Source of the DNA: Acinetobacter sp. Marseille-Q1618 | Lineage (GTDB): Bacteria; Pseudomonadota; Gammaproteobacteria; Pseudomonadales; Moraxellaceae | DNA: 64,000 nucleotides | Assembly (NCBI RefSeq): GCF_902809855.1 | Contig: NZ_CADDWJ010000002.1 | Coordinates: 682,001-746,000 of the forward strand | Direction: 5' to 3' | Shown here: piece after piece, positions 54,509 to 63,405 of the stretch | Layout: each line of letters starts with the position of its first letter | Numbering within the stretch: the first letter of the stretch is position 1 | The notes under the pieces: generated by a model | The model's input: the letters and a program-made list of their open reading frames with translations, nothing else | Databases searched by the model: none | What the model was told of the DNA's origin: nothing | Made by a program: the position numbers and the translations under genes

Positions 54509-55072
54509 ATGAAACAAGATTTAGCCTTAGTCATGGCATTGGCGAGTGAGTCGAAGGGCTTATTTGAACAGGAAAATATTGCTGTGCACTATAGCGGTAT
54601 TGGTAAAGTGAATGCAGCATTTAAAGCATTTGAAATTATTCAACAAACCCAGTGTAAAACTCTGCTTAACTTAGGCACAGCAGGCAGTTCAGTATTTAAT
54701 GCGCATGAATTGGTAGAAGTCACGACCTTTGTGCAACGGGATATGGATGTTTCGCCTTTAGGTTTTGAAGTCGGCGTAACGCCAATGGATGAACATTTTC
54801 CGAGTGCGATTCAGTTAGAACCTTATTTTCAAGATTTACCTAAAGGTATTTGTGGTACAGGTGATAATTTTGAGGTTAATTTACCTAAAGTAGCTTGTAA
54901 CTTAGTCGATATGGAAGGCTATGCTTTGGCAAAAGTTTGTAAAAAATTAGGCGTTCGTTTGATTTCTGTGAAATATATTACGGATGGTGCCAATGAAACC
55001 GCACATTTAGATTGGGAAGACAATCTATTGTTAGGTGCACAAAAACTATTAGGCTTATATCAAAGTATTTAA
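54509..55072 (+). CDS. Short MTA/SAH nucleosidase-like protein
   Basis: The 187-residue protein is of the PNP/MTAN family, shorter than the usual 230-residue Pfs/MtnN. It begins VMALASESKGLFEQ with a candidate catalytic Glu, has NLGTAG (the Gly-rich start of the fold), VDMEGYALAKVC (the ribose-binding Met-Glu) and the candidate catalytic Asp in KYITDGANETAHLDW. These indicate a nucleosidase that cuts the N-glycosidic bond of a nucleoside such as MTA or SAH, but the substrate is not certain. Monocistronic on the plus strand; convergent with the RutR-like gene. Confidence 0.78.
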   Translation: MKQDLALVMALASESKGLFEQENIAVHYSGIGKVNAAFKAFEIIQQTQCKTLLNLGTAGSSVFNAHELVEVTTFVQRDMDVSPLGFEVGVTPMDEHFPSAIQLEPYFQDLPKGICGTGDNFEVNLPKVACNLVDMEGYALAKVCKKLGVRLISVKYITDGANETAHLDWEDNLLLGAQKLLGLYQSI

Positions 55073-55088
55073 AATATAAAGATTCTGG

Positions 55089-55110
55089 CGACCATAGCAT
55101 TCTATGGTCG
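55089..55110. terminator. Hairpin between convergent genes
   Basis: Perfect arms CGACCATAG / CTATGGTCG with a 4-base loop, set between the nucleosidase (plus) and the TetR gene (minus). No clear T-run, so termination is uncertain. Confidence 0.4.
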
Positions 55111-55144
55111 TATGCCAAAACAAAGTTTCGCTTGCAGTCTAAAA

Positions 55145-55756
55145 TTAGCGTGGAATAACACCATATAAAATCATATGAATTGTGTGTTCAATCGCTCGTT
55201 GACACATACTTTTATTTCTTAAAGTCTTACCTGTCACCATCTCCATTTGCGTAGCAAAATCTGCATAATTTTGAGTTAAACCCCAAATATTAATAATCAG
55301 CAGTTCAGGATCAATTTGATCGGAGATTTTACCTTGCTCTTGCCAAGTCGAAATTACTTTTGCTTTACGCTTAAATAATTTTTTCAGTGGACCTTTCAAA
55401 ATCGGTAAAATATGAGGCGCACCTTGAATAATCTCTAAGGCAAAAAGTTTAGAGGCTTTTGGCTGTGTACGAGAAATTTCAATTTTCGTCATCAAATAAT
55501 GACTTAATGCTTCAACAGGTTCTAAATCTGCTTCTAACATTTGTAAAGGTGCAAGCCACTTTTGCATGACAGTTGTCAAAACTTCAACATACAAGGCTTC
55601 TTTATTTTCATAATAATAGAAAATATTGGATTTGTGCATTTCGGCAAGCTGAGCAATTTCCTCAAGACTTGCACCATTAAATCCGTAGATTGAAAATACG
55701 TCTAATGCTGCATTGAGTAACTGCTGTCTTTTTTGCGCACTCTTTTTTTGTTCCAT
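55145..55756 (-). CDS. RutR-like TetR family regulator
   Basis: The 203-residue protein matches E. coli RutR strongly in outline: N-terminal HTH (LNAALDVFSIYGFNGASLEEIAQLAEMHKSNIFYYYENKEALY), then KWLAPLQ, SRTQPKASKLF, IIQGAPHI, NYADFATQMEMVTGKTLRN, and a C-terminal IHMILYGVIPR. RutR binds uracil or thymine and controls pyrimidine use. No rut genes lie beside it; the RutG-like permease is 11 kb away. Symbol withheld because the ligand is not shown. ATG with a weak ribosome binding site. It faces the nucleosidase gene convergently. Confidence 0.82.
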   Translation of the reverse strand: MEQKKSAQKRQQLLNAALDVFSIYGFNGASLEEIAQLAEMHKSNIFYYYENKEALYVEVLTTVMQKWLAPLQMLEADLEPVEALSHYLMTKIEISRTQPKASKLFALEIIQGAPHILPILKGPLKKLFKRKAKVISTWQEQGKISDQIDPELLIINIWGLTQNYADFATQMEMVTGKTLRNKSMCQRAIEHTIHMILYGVIPR

Positions 55757-56035
55757 CGCATCACTGAGTCAAAAAAATAACGTCTAAATTGTACGGTAAA
55801 ATGTCTGATTTGTGCACAGGTCTGGTCGACTATTTTTAAATATTCTTGGTTTTTATTATAAAGTTTTATTATGTAATAATATAAGTACATTTTTTAAATT
55901 TATATTCAGGAAAGTAAAACTAAATTATTGCACGATTTAATCAAGCAATTGTATTTTTTTAAGATTATTTTAATTTTAATTTTTTTGAAGCATTTAACAC
56001 TATTAAGAGAATTTAACAAATTTTAAGCATAGACA
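55757..56035. other. AT-rich spacer upstream of the RutR-like gene
   Basis: Between the ssuB 3' end and the RutR-like gene start, both minus strand. No gene visible. It should hold the regulator's promoter; I could not find a RutR-type palindrome (TTGACCA-n-TGGTCAA). A related half-like TGGTCGAC is at about 55830. Confidence 0.4.
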
Positions 56036-56069
56036 AGCAACAACTTGATGCTCAATTTAAGTTGTTGCT
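56036..56069 (-). terminator. Hairpin after the ssu operon
   Basis: Perfect arms AGCAACAACTT / AAGTTGTTGCT with a 12-base loop, about 7 bases downstream of the ssuB stop on the minus strand. No T-run, so termination is probable but not certain. Confidence 0.45.
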
Positions 56070-56075
56070 TTGTAA

Positions 56076-56870
56076 TTAAGTCGACAATACAGCCTGTAAG
56101 ATTTGTTGCTCAAGTTCAGCAAATTGAGCACCTTTTTGACGAGGGCGCGGTAAATCCACCTTGAATTGTTGTGCAATATGTCCCTGATCTAGCAAAATGA
56201 TGCGGTCAGCGAGTTGAACTGCTTCACTGACATCATGCGTGACTAAGATTGTGGTAAAACCTTGTTCAAGCCATAATTTTTCAATGAGATTTTGCATGTC
56301 TAAGCGGGTGAGTGCATCTAGTGCGCCCAAAGGTTCATCCAACAATAGAACACGAGGTGTATGGGACAAAGCACGTGCTAAGGCACTACGTTGACGCTGT
56401 CCACCTGAAAGTTGTGAAGGCCAAAGTTTGGCTTTTTCTTTTAAGCCGACTTTTTCTAAGAGCTGTTCGGCTTTGTCATGCTGTGTTTTGTCTAATCCGA
56501 GTTGCACATTATCTAAAATATTTTTCCACGGTAAAAGGCGAGGGTCTTGGAACATCACACGAATATCATCAGAGGTAATGCCTTCACGAAAATTTTGCAA
56601 AGATTTAAACTTGATTTCGCCATAACTTGGCTGTTCTAAATCTGCAATGAGTCGTAATAATGTACTTTTACCACAGCCACTACGCCCTACAATAGCCACA
56701 AACTCCCCAGCTTCGATATTGAGATCAAGGTCTTGTAAGACTTTAACTTCATCATAAAATTTGTGCAGTTGTTCGATCTGAATTTCTGCACCTGTTTTCG
56801 CTGGGCTTGGTTGGGTCTGTTCTGTGATATTTAAATCATTTACATATTGGCTGATACTTAAATCCGTCAT
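56076..56870 (-). CDS. ssuB: Alkanesulfonate ABC transporter ATP-binding protein SsuB
   Basis: SsuB powers the uptake of alkanesulfonates as a sulfur source. The 264-residue ATPase has Walker [10 protein letters not shown], signature [15 protein letters not shown], Walker [14 protein letters not shown] and the H-loop THDVSEA. ATG at 56870, preceded by an AAGGAAC site; earlier in-frame starts overlap ssuC. It is the last gene of ssuA-type/ssuD/ssuC/ssuB, 11 bases after the ssuC stop. Confidence 0.94.
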   Translation of the reverse strand: MTDLSISQYVNDLNITEQTQPSPAKTGAEIQIEQLHKFYDEVKVLQDLDLNIEAGEFVAIVGRSGCGKSTLLRLIADLEQPSYGEIKFKSLQNFREGITSDDIRVMFQDPRLLPWKNILDNVQLGLDKTQHDKAEQLLEKVGLKEKAKLWPSQLSGGQRQRSALARALSHTPRVLLLDEPLGALDALTRLDMQNLIEKLWLEQGFTTILVTHDVSEAVQLADRIILLDQGHIAQQFKVDLPRPRQKGAQFAELEQQILQAVLST

Positions 56871-56881
56871 GATCTTGTTCC

Positions 56882-57691
56882 TTATTTTTGATAACCTGAA
56901 TGCCAACGTAATAAATAACGTTCTAATAATTGCGCCAATACATCGGCTAATTTTCCTAGTAGCGCATAGAGTAATATGCCGACTAAAACGATATCTGTTT
57001 GTAAAAACTCTCGTGCATTCATGGTCATATAACCAATGCCTGACTGTGCGGAAATGGTTTCAGCAACGATCAGAAGAACCCAAACTAAACCTAAGGCGAA
57101 GCGAAGTCCGACCAAAATAGAGGGCATAGCACCAGGTAAGATAATATCTTTATACAGTTGCCAACGTGTCAGACCATAACTTTTACCCATTTCGATCAGC
57201 TGTGGATCAACGGAACGGATGCCATGATAAGTATTAATATAAATCGGGAAAAACACCCCTACAGCCACCAAAAATAATTTGGCTGATTCATCAATTCCGA
57301 ACCAAAGAATCACTAAAGGAATCAATGCTAAGGCAGGAATATTTCGGATCATTTGTAGAGTAGTATCCAGTAGATTTGAAGCGACTTTAGATGATCCATT
57401 GAGTAGCCCAAGCAATAAGCCCAAACCACCACCTACTAACAAACCGAGTAATGCACGACCAGCACTGACTTTGACATGTTGCCAAAGCTCGCCACTTACC
57501 AGTAGCGTCCAAAATGCGCTCACCACCGCACTGGGTGCTGGTAGCACACGGCTTTCGAGCAGTCCTGTTTTTGAAGCAACTTGCCAAACAATAATCAGTA
57601 GAATTGGCACAATCCAAGGCAGCAAACGCTGCCCGAATTGTTGTGTTCCACGTGAAACTGCATTGCGCTTATTTTGAGTTAAGGCAGTCAT
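56882..57691 (-). CDS. ssuC: Alkanesulfonate ABC transporter permease SsuC
   Basis: The 269-residue inner membrane permease has about six helices and the EAA-type loop ([47 protein letters not shown]) that docks the ATPase. The N-terminal part is basic. Its start overlaps the ssuD stop by 4 bases, so translation is coupled. Confidence 0.95.
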   Translation of the reverse strand: MTALTQNKRNAVSRGTQQFGQRLLPWIVPILLIIVWQVASKTGLLESRVLPAPSAVVSAFWTLLVSGELWQHVKVSAGRALLGLLVGGGLGLLLGLLNGSSKVASNLLDTTLQMIRNIPALALIPLVILWFGIDESAKLFLVAVGVFFPIYINTYHGIRSVDPQLIEMGKSYGLTRWQLYKDIILPGAMPSILVGLRFALGLVWVLLIVAETISAQSGIGYMTMNAREFLQTDIVLVGILLYALLGKLADVLAQLLERYLLRWHSGYQK

Positions 57692-58863
57692 GCAAGCTCC
57701 TTTTCAGGTTTTTTATGTTTAGTTTCTTCGGGAACATAGTTATTTGCCACGATTTCACCAAAAGGACCTGTTAAATTCGGTTGAGCAAGTTTTTCACGTG
57801 TTTCTAATGGCAACAATGGGAAAACCAACTCAGCAAAACGAATGGATTCTTCCAAATGCGGATAACCTGAGAAAATAAAGGTACTGATACCCAGATCAGC
57901 ATATTCTTGGATACGATCGGCAACAGTTTGTGGATCACCCACCAAAGCCGTTCCTGCACCACCACGCACTAAGCCGACACCTGCCCATAGGTTAGGCGAT
58001 ACTTCAAGTTTTGTGCGGTCACCATTATGCAGCTCAGCCATACGGCGCTGACCCACTGAATCCATTTCTTTGAATTTTTTCTGTGCAGCAGCAATGGTGG
58101 CATCATCGACATATTGAATGAGCTCTTCAGCAGCTTGCCATGCTTGTTCATTGGTTTCACGTACGATGACATGTAAACGAATACCGTAGTTGAGCGTGCG
58201 ACCTTTAGCATCTGCCTTAGCTTTGACAGCCGCAATTTTTTCTTTGACTGCAGCAGGTGGCTCACCCCAAGTGAGATAGGTGTCAACTTGTTCTGCTGCA
58301 AGTTCAATGGCATCCTCAGAAGAACCACCAAACCATAATGGTGGATACGGTTTTTGTATTGGCGGATAAAGCAATTTTGCATCATCTACACTTAACTGTT
58401 CACCATGAAAGGTAAATGCTTCACCAGTATGGGAGCGTTTTAAAATTTCACGCCAAATGGTGGTATATTCGGCAGCAGTTTTGTAGCGAGTAGCGTGGTC
58501 TTCATATAAACCATCGCCTTTAAGTTCTTGTTCATCACCACCTGTGACAAGGTTAAGTCGAATACGCCCATTCGATAAACGATCAAAAGTTGCCGCCATG
58601 CGTGCTGCAAGGGCGGGTGTGGTCACACCTGGACGTAGCGCCACCAAGAATTTTAAATTTTTTGTCGCATCAATCAAACTCGCTGCTGTAATCCAAGGGT
58701 CTTCACAAGAACGGCCTGTAGGAATAAGAACACCTTCATAACCGAGATTATCGACTGCAACAGCGATTTGCTTCATATAAGCATGGTCAACTTGGCGCGC
58801 ACCTTTACTTGTACCTAAATAACGACTATCACCGTGCGTTGGAATAAACCAAAAAATTTTCAT
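57688..58863 (-). CDS. ssuD: FMNH2-dependent alkanesulfonate monooxygenase SsuD
   Basis: SsuD uses FMNH2 and O2 to release sulfite from alkanesulfonates, in the cytoplasm. The 391-residue protein belongs to the bacterial luciferase-like family: [18 protein letters not shown] start, [57 protein letters not shown]. The C-terminal extension (LPLETREKL...KKPEKELA) matches SsuD. The reduced flavin must come from a separate reductase, since no ssuE lies in the operon. Confidence 0.96.
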   Translation of the reverse strand: MKIFWFIPTHGDSRYLGTSKGARQVDHAYMKQIAVAVDNLGYEGVLIPTGRSCEDPWITAASLIDATKNLKFLVALRPGVTTPALAARMAATFDRLSNGRIRLNLVTGGDEQELKGDGLYEDHATRYKTAAEYTTIWREILKRSHTGEAFTFHGEQLSVDDAKLLYPPIQKPYPPLWFGGSSEDAIELAAEQVDTYLTWGEPPAAVKEKIAAVKAKADAKGRTLNYGIRLHVIVRETNEQAWQAAEELIQYVDDATIAAAQKKFKEMDSVGQRRMAELHNGDRTKLEVSPNLWAGVGLVRGGAGTALVGDPQTVADRIQEYADLGISTFIFSGYPHLEESIRFAELVFPLLPLETREKLAQPNLTGPFGEIVANNYVPEETKHKKPEKELA

Positions 58864-58881
58864 GACTTGAATCCTTTTAAA

Positions 58882-59874
58882 TTATTTGCCAGTCCAAACG
58901 GCTAGCTTAATGTTGATCGGTTTGGGAATAATCTTGAGTTCAGCAAAGCGGTTCGCTAACTGTTGCTGATCTGCAATGACTTTGGCTGTCAAAGGTGCAG
59001 CAGCAGAAGGTCGTGGGCGGCGGTCAATAAAAACCTGACTTACATTTGGTTTTAAACCTGTGCTTTGTCCGATCAATTGTGCTGTTGCACTTCGATTTGC
59101 TTGTACCCATTTATCGGCAGTATTGATTTGTTGAATAATGCCTTTTACTGCCTGAGGATGTTGTTTAACAAAAGAGGTAGATGCCAAATAAAAGGTATAA
59201 TTTGGACTTAAACCTTTACCTGAAACCAGAACTTTGGCTTGGTCTTCTAGTTGCGCAGAAGCAAAATAGGGATCCCAGATCGCCCAAGCATCAATTGCAC
59301 CTTTTTGGAATGCTGCACGTGCATCAGCTGGTGTCAGCCAGATCGGTTGAATATCTGTCCATTGCAAGCCAGCTTTGCGAACGGCTTGTACCAGTAAATA
59401 ATGCGCACTAGAGCCTTTTTGTAAGCCTATACGTTTGCCCTTTAAATCACTTAACTGGGTGAGTTTTGAATCCTTAGGCACTAAAATGGCTGAAGCCAAA
59501 GGCTTTGCTGCTTCATAGGCGATATAATACAAAGGTTTATTGGCAGCTTGTGCATAAACAGGTGGTGTGTCACCTGTTACGCCCACATCGATTGAACCTA
59601 CTGCCAAAGCTTCTAAAATCTGTGGGCCTGCGGGAAATTCATTCCAAGAAATTTTGGCATTTGGAAATTCTTTTTCATACAGTTTTTGCTGTTTGGCAAC
59701 GGCAAAATTAATCGAGCTTTTTTGAAAACCGATGCGTAATTGTTGCACGCTTGGATCAACTGCCCAAACGGCTGTTGAACCCAACATCGCACAGGCAAGT
59801 AACATGGCGGTCATGCCATGACCTGAAGCGTTTAACCATGATGTTGCGTGTGTATTTTTTTGATGTTGGGTCAT
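58882..59874 (-). CDS. ssuA: Sulfonate-binding periplasmic protein SsuA
   Basis: SsuA delivers sulfonates to SsuBC. The 330-residue protein has an exported N-terminus (MTAMLLACAMLGSTAVWA, after a 20-residue polar extension) and the binding-protein core: LRIGFQKSSINFAVAK, EFPAGPQILEALAVGSIDVGVTGDTPP, KGKRIGLQKGSSAHYLL, TPADARAAFQKGAIDAWAIWDPYFA. It is next to ssuD. A second, lipoprotein-type copy lies upstream; the two share the GPQ-LE and ADARAAF motifs. Confidence 0.93.
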   Translation of the reverse strand: MTQHQKNTHATSWLNASGHGMTAMLLACAMLGSTAVWAVDPSVQQLRIGFQKSSINFAVAKQQKLYEKEFPNAKISWNEFPAGPQILEALAVGSIDVGVTGDTPPVYAQAANKPLYYIAYEAAKPLASAILVPKDSKLTQLSDLKGKRIGLQKGSSAHYLLVQAVRKAGLQWTDIQPIWLTPADARAAFQKGAIDAWAIWDPYFASAQLEDQAKVLVSGKGLSPNYTFYLASTSFVKQHPQAVKGIIQQINTADKWVQANRSATAQLIGQSTGLKPNVSQVFIDRRPRPSAAAPLTAKVIADQQQLANRFAELKIIPKPINIKLAVWTGK

Positions 59875-59909
59875 GGGTGTATCCTCTATAAATGTTATTT
59901 CACATGAAT

Positions 59910-60869
59910 TTAATTTGCCAAAATGGCAGCTTGGATATTGATTTTGTTTGGAATGAGTTTTTGTTGATAAAAAGCATCCGCGACAAACTGTTGTTCTTTT
60001 GCAACGTCATTGGAAATTGGTTTCACGCCAAAACCCATACGAGAAATCGAAGTATTCAACACATCTAGGGGTAAACCTGTTGGTTTTTCTAAGAGCTTGG
60101 CTGCATCGACTTGATGCTGAGAAACCCATTGCGTGGTGGTATTTAATTCATTGACCACAGCTTTTAAAATCTCAGGATGCTGCTCGGCAAACTTACGGTC
60201 TGCGAGATAGAATTGATGGTTGCTGACAAGATTTTCTCCCGTTGCCAAAACTTGCGCACCGAGTTGTTGTTCTGCTGCTGCAAAGAATGGATCCCAGATT
60301 ACCCAAGCATCGACTGCACCTTTTTCAAAAGCAGCACGTGCATCGGCAGGAGGTAGGTACACCACTTCAATGTCTTCAAGTTTTAAGTTATTGGCTTCTA
60401 AAACTTTTAACAGTAAGTAATGCACGTTAGAGCCTTTATTTAAAACAACTCTTTTGCCTTTTAAGTCTTGTACAGTTTTAATCGCTGAATCTTTTGGAAC
60501 GATCAACGCTTCTGCTTTGGGTGCAGCAGGTTGATTGGCGATATAAACCAAGTTTGAGTTTGCCGCTTGTGCAAAGATTGGTGGCGCTTCACCTGCTTCA
60601 CCAAAAGACACGCTACCGACATTTAAACCTTCAAGCAGTTGTGGGCCCGCAGGGAATTCGACCCATTTCACATTAACGCCTTTTTCTTTCAAGGCCTTGT
60701 CTAAGTCACCACGTGCTTTGATGATCGGTAACAAACCATATTTTTGATAACCAATATTTAAAGTCGTGGTTTCCTGTTGTTTTGAACATGCAGAGAGCAT
60801 CATGATCGCAGCAAGACTACTACCGAGAATGGTGATTTTTTTCCAAGAAGGTTGAAAAATATGCGCCAT
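59910..60869 (-). CDS. SsuA-like substrate-binding lipoprotein, second copy
   Basis: This 319-residue protein is the first gene of the operon. It has a lipoprotein signal (MMLSACSKQ) and binding motifs like SsuA: LNIGYQKYGLLPIIKARG, EFPAGPQLLEGLNVGSVSFGEAGEAPP, KGKRVVLNKGSNVHYLL, PPADARAAFEKGAVDAWVIWDPFF. Sequence differs enough that it may bind another sulfonate or sulfate ester (compare the AtsR/SfnB-type proteins). It is 35 bases upstream of ssuA. Confidence 0.9.
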   Translation of the reverse strand: MAHIFQPSWKKITILGSSLAAIMMLSACSKQQETTTLNIGYQKYGLLPIIKARGDLDKALKEKGVNVKWVEFPAGPQLLEGLNVGSVSFGEAGEAPPIFAQAANSNLVYIANQPAAPKAEALIVPKDSAIKTVQDLKGKRVVLNKGSNVHYLLLKVLEANNLKLEDIEVVYLPPADARAAFEKGAVDAWVIWDPFFAAAEQQLGAQVLATGENLVSNHQFYLADRKFAEQHPEILKAVVNELNTTTQWVSQHQVDAAKLLEKPTGLPLDVLNTSISRMGFGVKPISNDVAKEQQFVADAFYQQKLIPNKINIQAAILAN

Positions 60870-61117
60870 GAACGAGATGCTCCTAAAACTTTAAATCGTA
60901 AAAAAGTGAATGAGCATCAGCTTAGAGAAAATCGTATTTTCAAAAAAATAAGATTTCGATGATTAGACATGAAAAAAAAAGATAAAAATAAAAATGGAAA
61001 AGTTATCTAAAATTATGCAAATAAAAAACAAATTTAAAATTTAAATTATTTTTATAAGTTATTGAAAATAATAATTTAAATAATTTTATGAAATAAAAAT
61101 ATATACACATTCGCAGA
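60870..61117. other. AT-rich spacer between argA and the ssu operon
   Basis: Very AT-rich with no gene; includes the promoter region of the ssu operon (minus strand). I see no clear CysB or Cbl site. The right end is structured (61118-61172). Confidence 0.4.
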
Positions 61118-61172
61118 TTTGCTAAGGATAAAATCAGCCATTTTATAGTCTTAAATGAATATCCTTAGCAAA
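61118..61172. repeat. Long inverted repeat 3' of argA
   Basis: Perfect 13-base-pair arms TTTGCTAAGGATA (61118-61130) and TATCCTTAGCAAA (61160-61172) enclose 29 bases. The argA stop lies 30 bases away (minus strand). No T-run at the end, so it is not a standard terminator. Confidence 0.65.
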
Positions 61173-61201
61173 AATGAAGATAAAAACCCAATGTTTTAGG
61201 C

Positions 61202-62554
61202 TTAAATCCGTTTATTAAACACCATTGAATTACGTTGATAATTATATAAAGCTTGGCGTGCTTCAGGTAATTCATCAACATTGGCAGCAGCAAAGCCATG
61301 CTCTAAAAACCAATGTGCTGTGCGTGTGGTTAACACAAATAACTGCTGAATTTGCATTTGTTTGGCTTTTTCTTCTAAGAAATGCAGAATTTGACTTCCA
61401 CGATTAGATTTGCGATAGCTTGGATGGACTGCAACACAAGCGATTTCAGCAGATTTTATTTCATTTGCTGACGATGGAATTGGATACAGTGCAGCACAAG
61501 CCAAAATTGTTCCATCTCGCTCAATCACAGCAAACTGTCCGATTTCGTTCTCTAAACGTTCACGGGAACGATAGACCAAAATTCCTTCTTCTTCGAGTGG
61601 TCGTAGCAAGTTGATCAAACCACCTACATCAGCAATATTTGCCATACGCACTTCTTCATAATGCGCATCGGTGATCATGGTGCCATGTCCATCACGAGTA
61701 AATAGTTCTTCAATCAATGCGCCATCATAAGCATAAGACAGCAAATGCACACGATGAACGCCTTTAAGCGAGGCTTCTTTGGCATTTTGTAAATGCAAAG
61801 CAATTTCATCATTTGAATTTTGGTATTTCAAAATATGTTGATCAAGCTGGTGTGGCGTGATTTCACGTAATAATTGTCCCTGTTCATCCAACAAACCTTG
61901 CTGGTTGCCCAAGAAAATCAGTTTATCTGCTTTTAAATGAATGGCTGTTTTGGTGGCAACTTCTTCTGCCAATAAATTAAAAACTTCGCCTGTGGTGGAA
62001 TAACCTGTTGGACCTAGAACCACGATATTATGGTTTGCTAAATGACGTTGAATTGCTTCCGTGTCGATGCTACGCACTTCGCCTGTAAGTTGAAAATCCA
62101 CCCCATCACGAATGCCATAGGGTTTTGCGGTGACAAAATTACCAGAGACTACATCGATCCGTGCGCCAAACATGGGTGAGTTAGCCAATCCCATCGACAA
62201 CAATGCTTCGATTTGCAAGCGAATAGAACCAACTGCATTCATTACAGAGGCTAACGATTCACGTGTGGTTACACGGCGATTGAGATGAATCGGGCTTTGA
62301 ATACCTTTTTCTTGTAAATTTTGTGTGATTTGTGGGCGTGCGCCATGCACTAAAATTAAACGAATTCCGAGTGAGTGCAGAAGGGCAATATCATGAATAA
62401 TATGTTGGAAATTTTCATGTTGAACTGCTTCACCACCAAACATCAGCACAAAAGTTTTACCACGATGAGCATTGATATAGGGCGCTGAATGGCGAAACCA
62501 ATGCACATATTGTGGTGTTGTGCCGTGAGTGATTTCAGAATGTTCAGGTTGCAT
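61202..62554 (-). CDS. argA: N-acetylglutamate synthase ArgA
   Basis: ArgA makes N-acetylglutamate from glutamate and acetyl-CoA, the first step of arginine synthesis. The 450-residue protein has the two-domain layout: an N-terminal amino acid kinase-like domain (HGARPQITQNLQEKG, VNAVGSIRLQIEALL-type region) and a C-terminal GNAT acetyltransferase domain (ESACVAVHPSYRKSNRGSQILHFLEEKAK, LTTRTAHWFLEHGF). It would be feedback-inhibited by arginine. ATG at 62554; upstream are tandem hairpins of the neighbouring gene. Confidence 0.96.
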   Translation of the reverse strand: MQPEHSEITHGTTPQYVHWFRHSAPYINAHRGKTFVLMFGGEAVQHENFQHIIHDIALLHSLGIRLILVHGARPQITQNLQEKGIQSPIHLNRRVTTRESLASVMNAVGSIRLQIEALLSMGLANSPMFGARIDVVSGNFVTAKPYGIRDGVDFQLTGEVRSIDTEAIQRHLANHNIVVLGPTGYSTTGEVFNLLAEEVATKTAIHLKADKLIFLGNQQGLLDEQGQLLREITPHQLDQHILKYQNSNDEIALHLQNAKEASLKGVHRVHLLSYAYDGALIEELFTRDGHGTMITDAHYEEVRMANIADVGGLINLLRPLEEEGILVYRSRERLENEIGQFAVIERDGTILACAALYPIPSSANEIKSAEIACVAVHPSYRKSNRGSQILHFLEEKAKQMQIQQLFVLTTRTAHWFLEHGFAAANVDELPEARQALYNYQRNSMVFNKRI

Positions 62555-62605
62555 GTTGCCTATCTCAATGTGTCATGTTCAATCGACAATTCTAAACAAA
62601 AAATG

Positions 62606-62623
62606 CAGGCTCGGCATAGCCTG
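62606..62623 (-). terminator. Hairpin of a tandem terminator set, first
   Basis: Minus strand: stem CAGGCT / AGCCTG followed by CATTTTTTG. It lies between the RcnB-like gene and argA. Confidence 0.55.
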
Positions 62624-62630
62624 ATAAAAA

Positions 62631-62666
62631 AACACCTTATGTTCTTTGGGAAAAACATAAGGTGTT
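62631..62666 (-). terminator. Terminator upstream of argA, second of the tandem set
   Basis: Minus strand: perfect 13-base-pair arms AACACCTTATGTT / AACATAAGGTGTT followed by TTTTTTATC. This is the strongest of the set. Confidence 0.85.
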
Positions 62667-62741
62667 GGGAGAGTATTTTAAATTAGCGGATAAGTTTGAC
62701 AGTTTTGTGATCTGTGACTTTTAAGACTCTCTATGTGTAAC

Positions 62742-62763
62742 AAAGCCCAAATAATTGGGCTTT
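62742..62763 (-). terminator. Hairpin after the RcnB-like gene
   Basis: Arms AAAGCCCAA / TTGGGCTTT, about 28 bases after the stop codon. No T-run on the minus strand. Confidence 0.45.
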
Positions 62764-62791
62764 ACTTGATGTAATTTTGATAATACGCAGA

Positions 62792-63166
62792 TTAGCCAAT
62801 AATACGAATAATACGGTTATTGCGCTCATTCACTAATACATAATCACCATTCACTTTGTACCATTGTTGATATTTGCCTGGTTTAGACAAATGGCGATAG
62901 TTTTTATAATTTACTTGATAACGTGATGAGCTGAACTGGCTTGGTAAATACTGCCCTGAGCGCCATTCACGACTTGGATTTACGCGTTGATTACGCTCAT
63001 AGCGATCATGGTGGTTGTTTTGATTCCAACGGTGATCATGTTTTTGATCCCATTTTGCTTGCTGGGCATAGCGATAATTGTTTTGATGGTCATGGGGTGC
63101 AGCAATTGCTGAGGTCGCAATCAAGGCACTGATCGATAAAGCGATGCTGGTAAATACTTTGTTCAT
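62792..63166 (-). CDS. RcnB-like small secreted protein, copy A
   Basis: The 124-residue protein has a signal peptide (MNKVFTSIALSISALIATSAIA) and a His-, Asn- and Arg-rich mature part, then the conserved RcnB-like tail (YLPSQFSSSRYQVNYKNY...QWYKVNGDYVLVNERNNRIIRIIG). RcnB of E. coli affects nickel/cobalt homeostasis; this family assignment is from memory. ATG at 63166 has a GGAG site; another in-frame ATG lies four codons upstream. Similar to copy B nearby. Function unknown. Confidence 0.8.
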   Translation of the reverse strand: MNKVFTSIALSISALIATSAIAAPHDHQNNYRYAQQAKWDQKHDHRWNQNNHHDRYERNQRVNPSREWRSGQYLPSQFSSSRYQVNYKNYRHLSKPGKYQQWYKVNGDYVLVNERNNRIIRIIG

Positions 63167-63366
63167 GAGATACTCCATTTCATTTAGATTTATTTCGATG
63201 AAATAAAAGTACGAAAAAATTGGAGATAAATGGTGAGGGAGATTTAGTTGAATTGTGAAATGTATGAAGATTTGATGAAGAGTATGATTGTGCTTGCGTA
63301 GATCTTAAGTTAATCCATCCAAAATAATTTTGGGTGTGTTATTTAGGACTCTCAAAAAACAAAAAA

Positions 63367-63386
63367 GCCCAAGCATAGACTTGAGC
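63367..63386 (-). terminator. Terminator of RcnB-like copy B
   Basis: On the minus strand GCTCAAG pairs with CTTGGGC (6-base loop), followed by TTTTTTGTTTTTT. Confidence 0.85.
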
Positions 63387-63405
63387 AAAAGAGTAAAAAT
63401 AACAA

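Noticed and set aside
55757..55870. RutR operator upstream of the RutR-like gene
   Set aside because: Only a TGGTCGAC half-like site is present; the TTGACCA-n-TGGTCAA pattern is missing.
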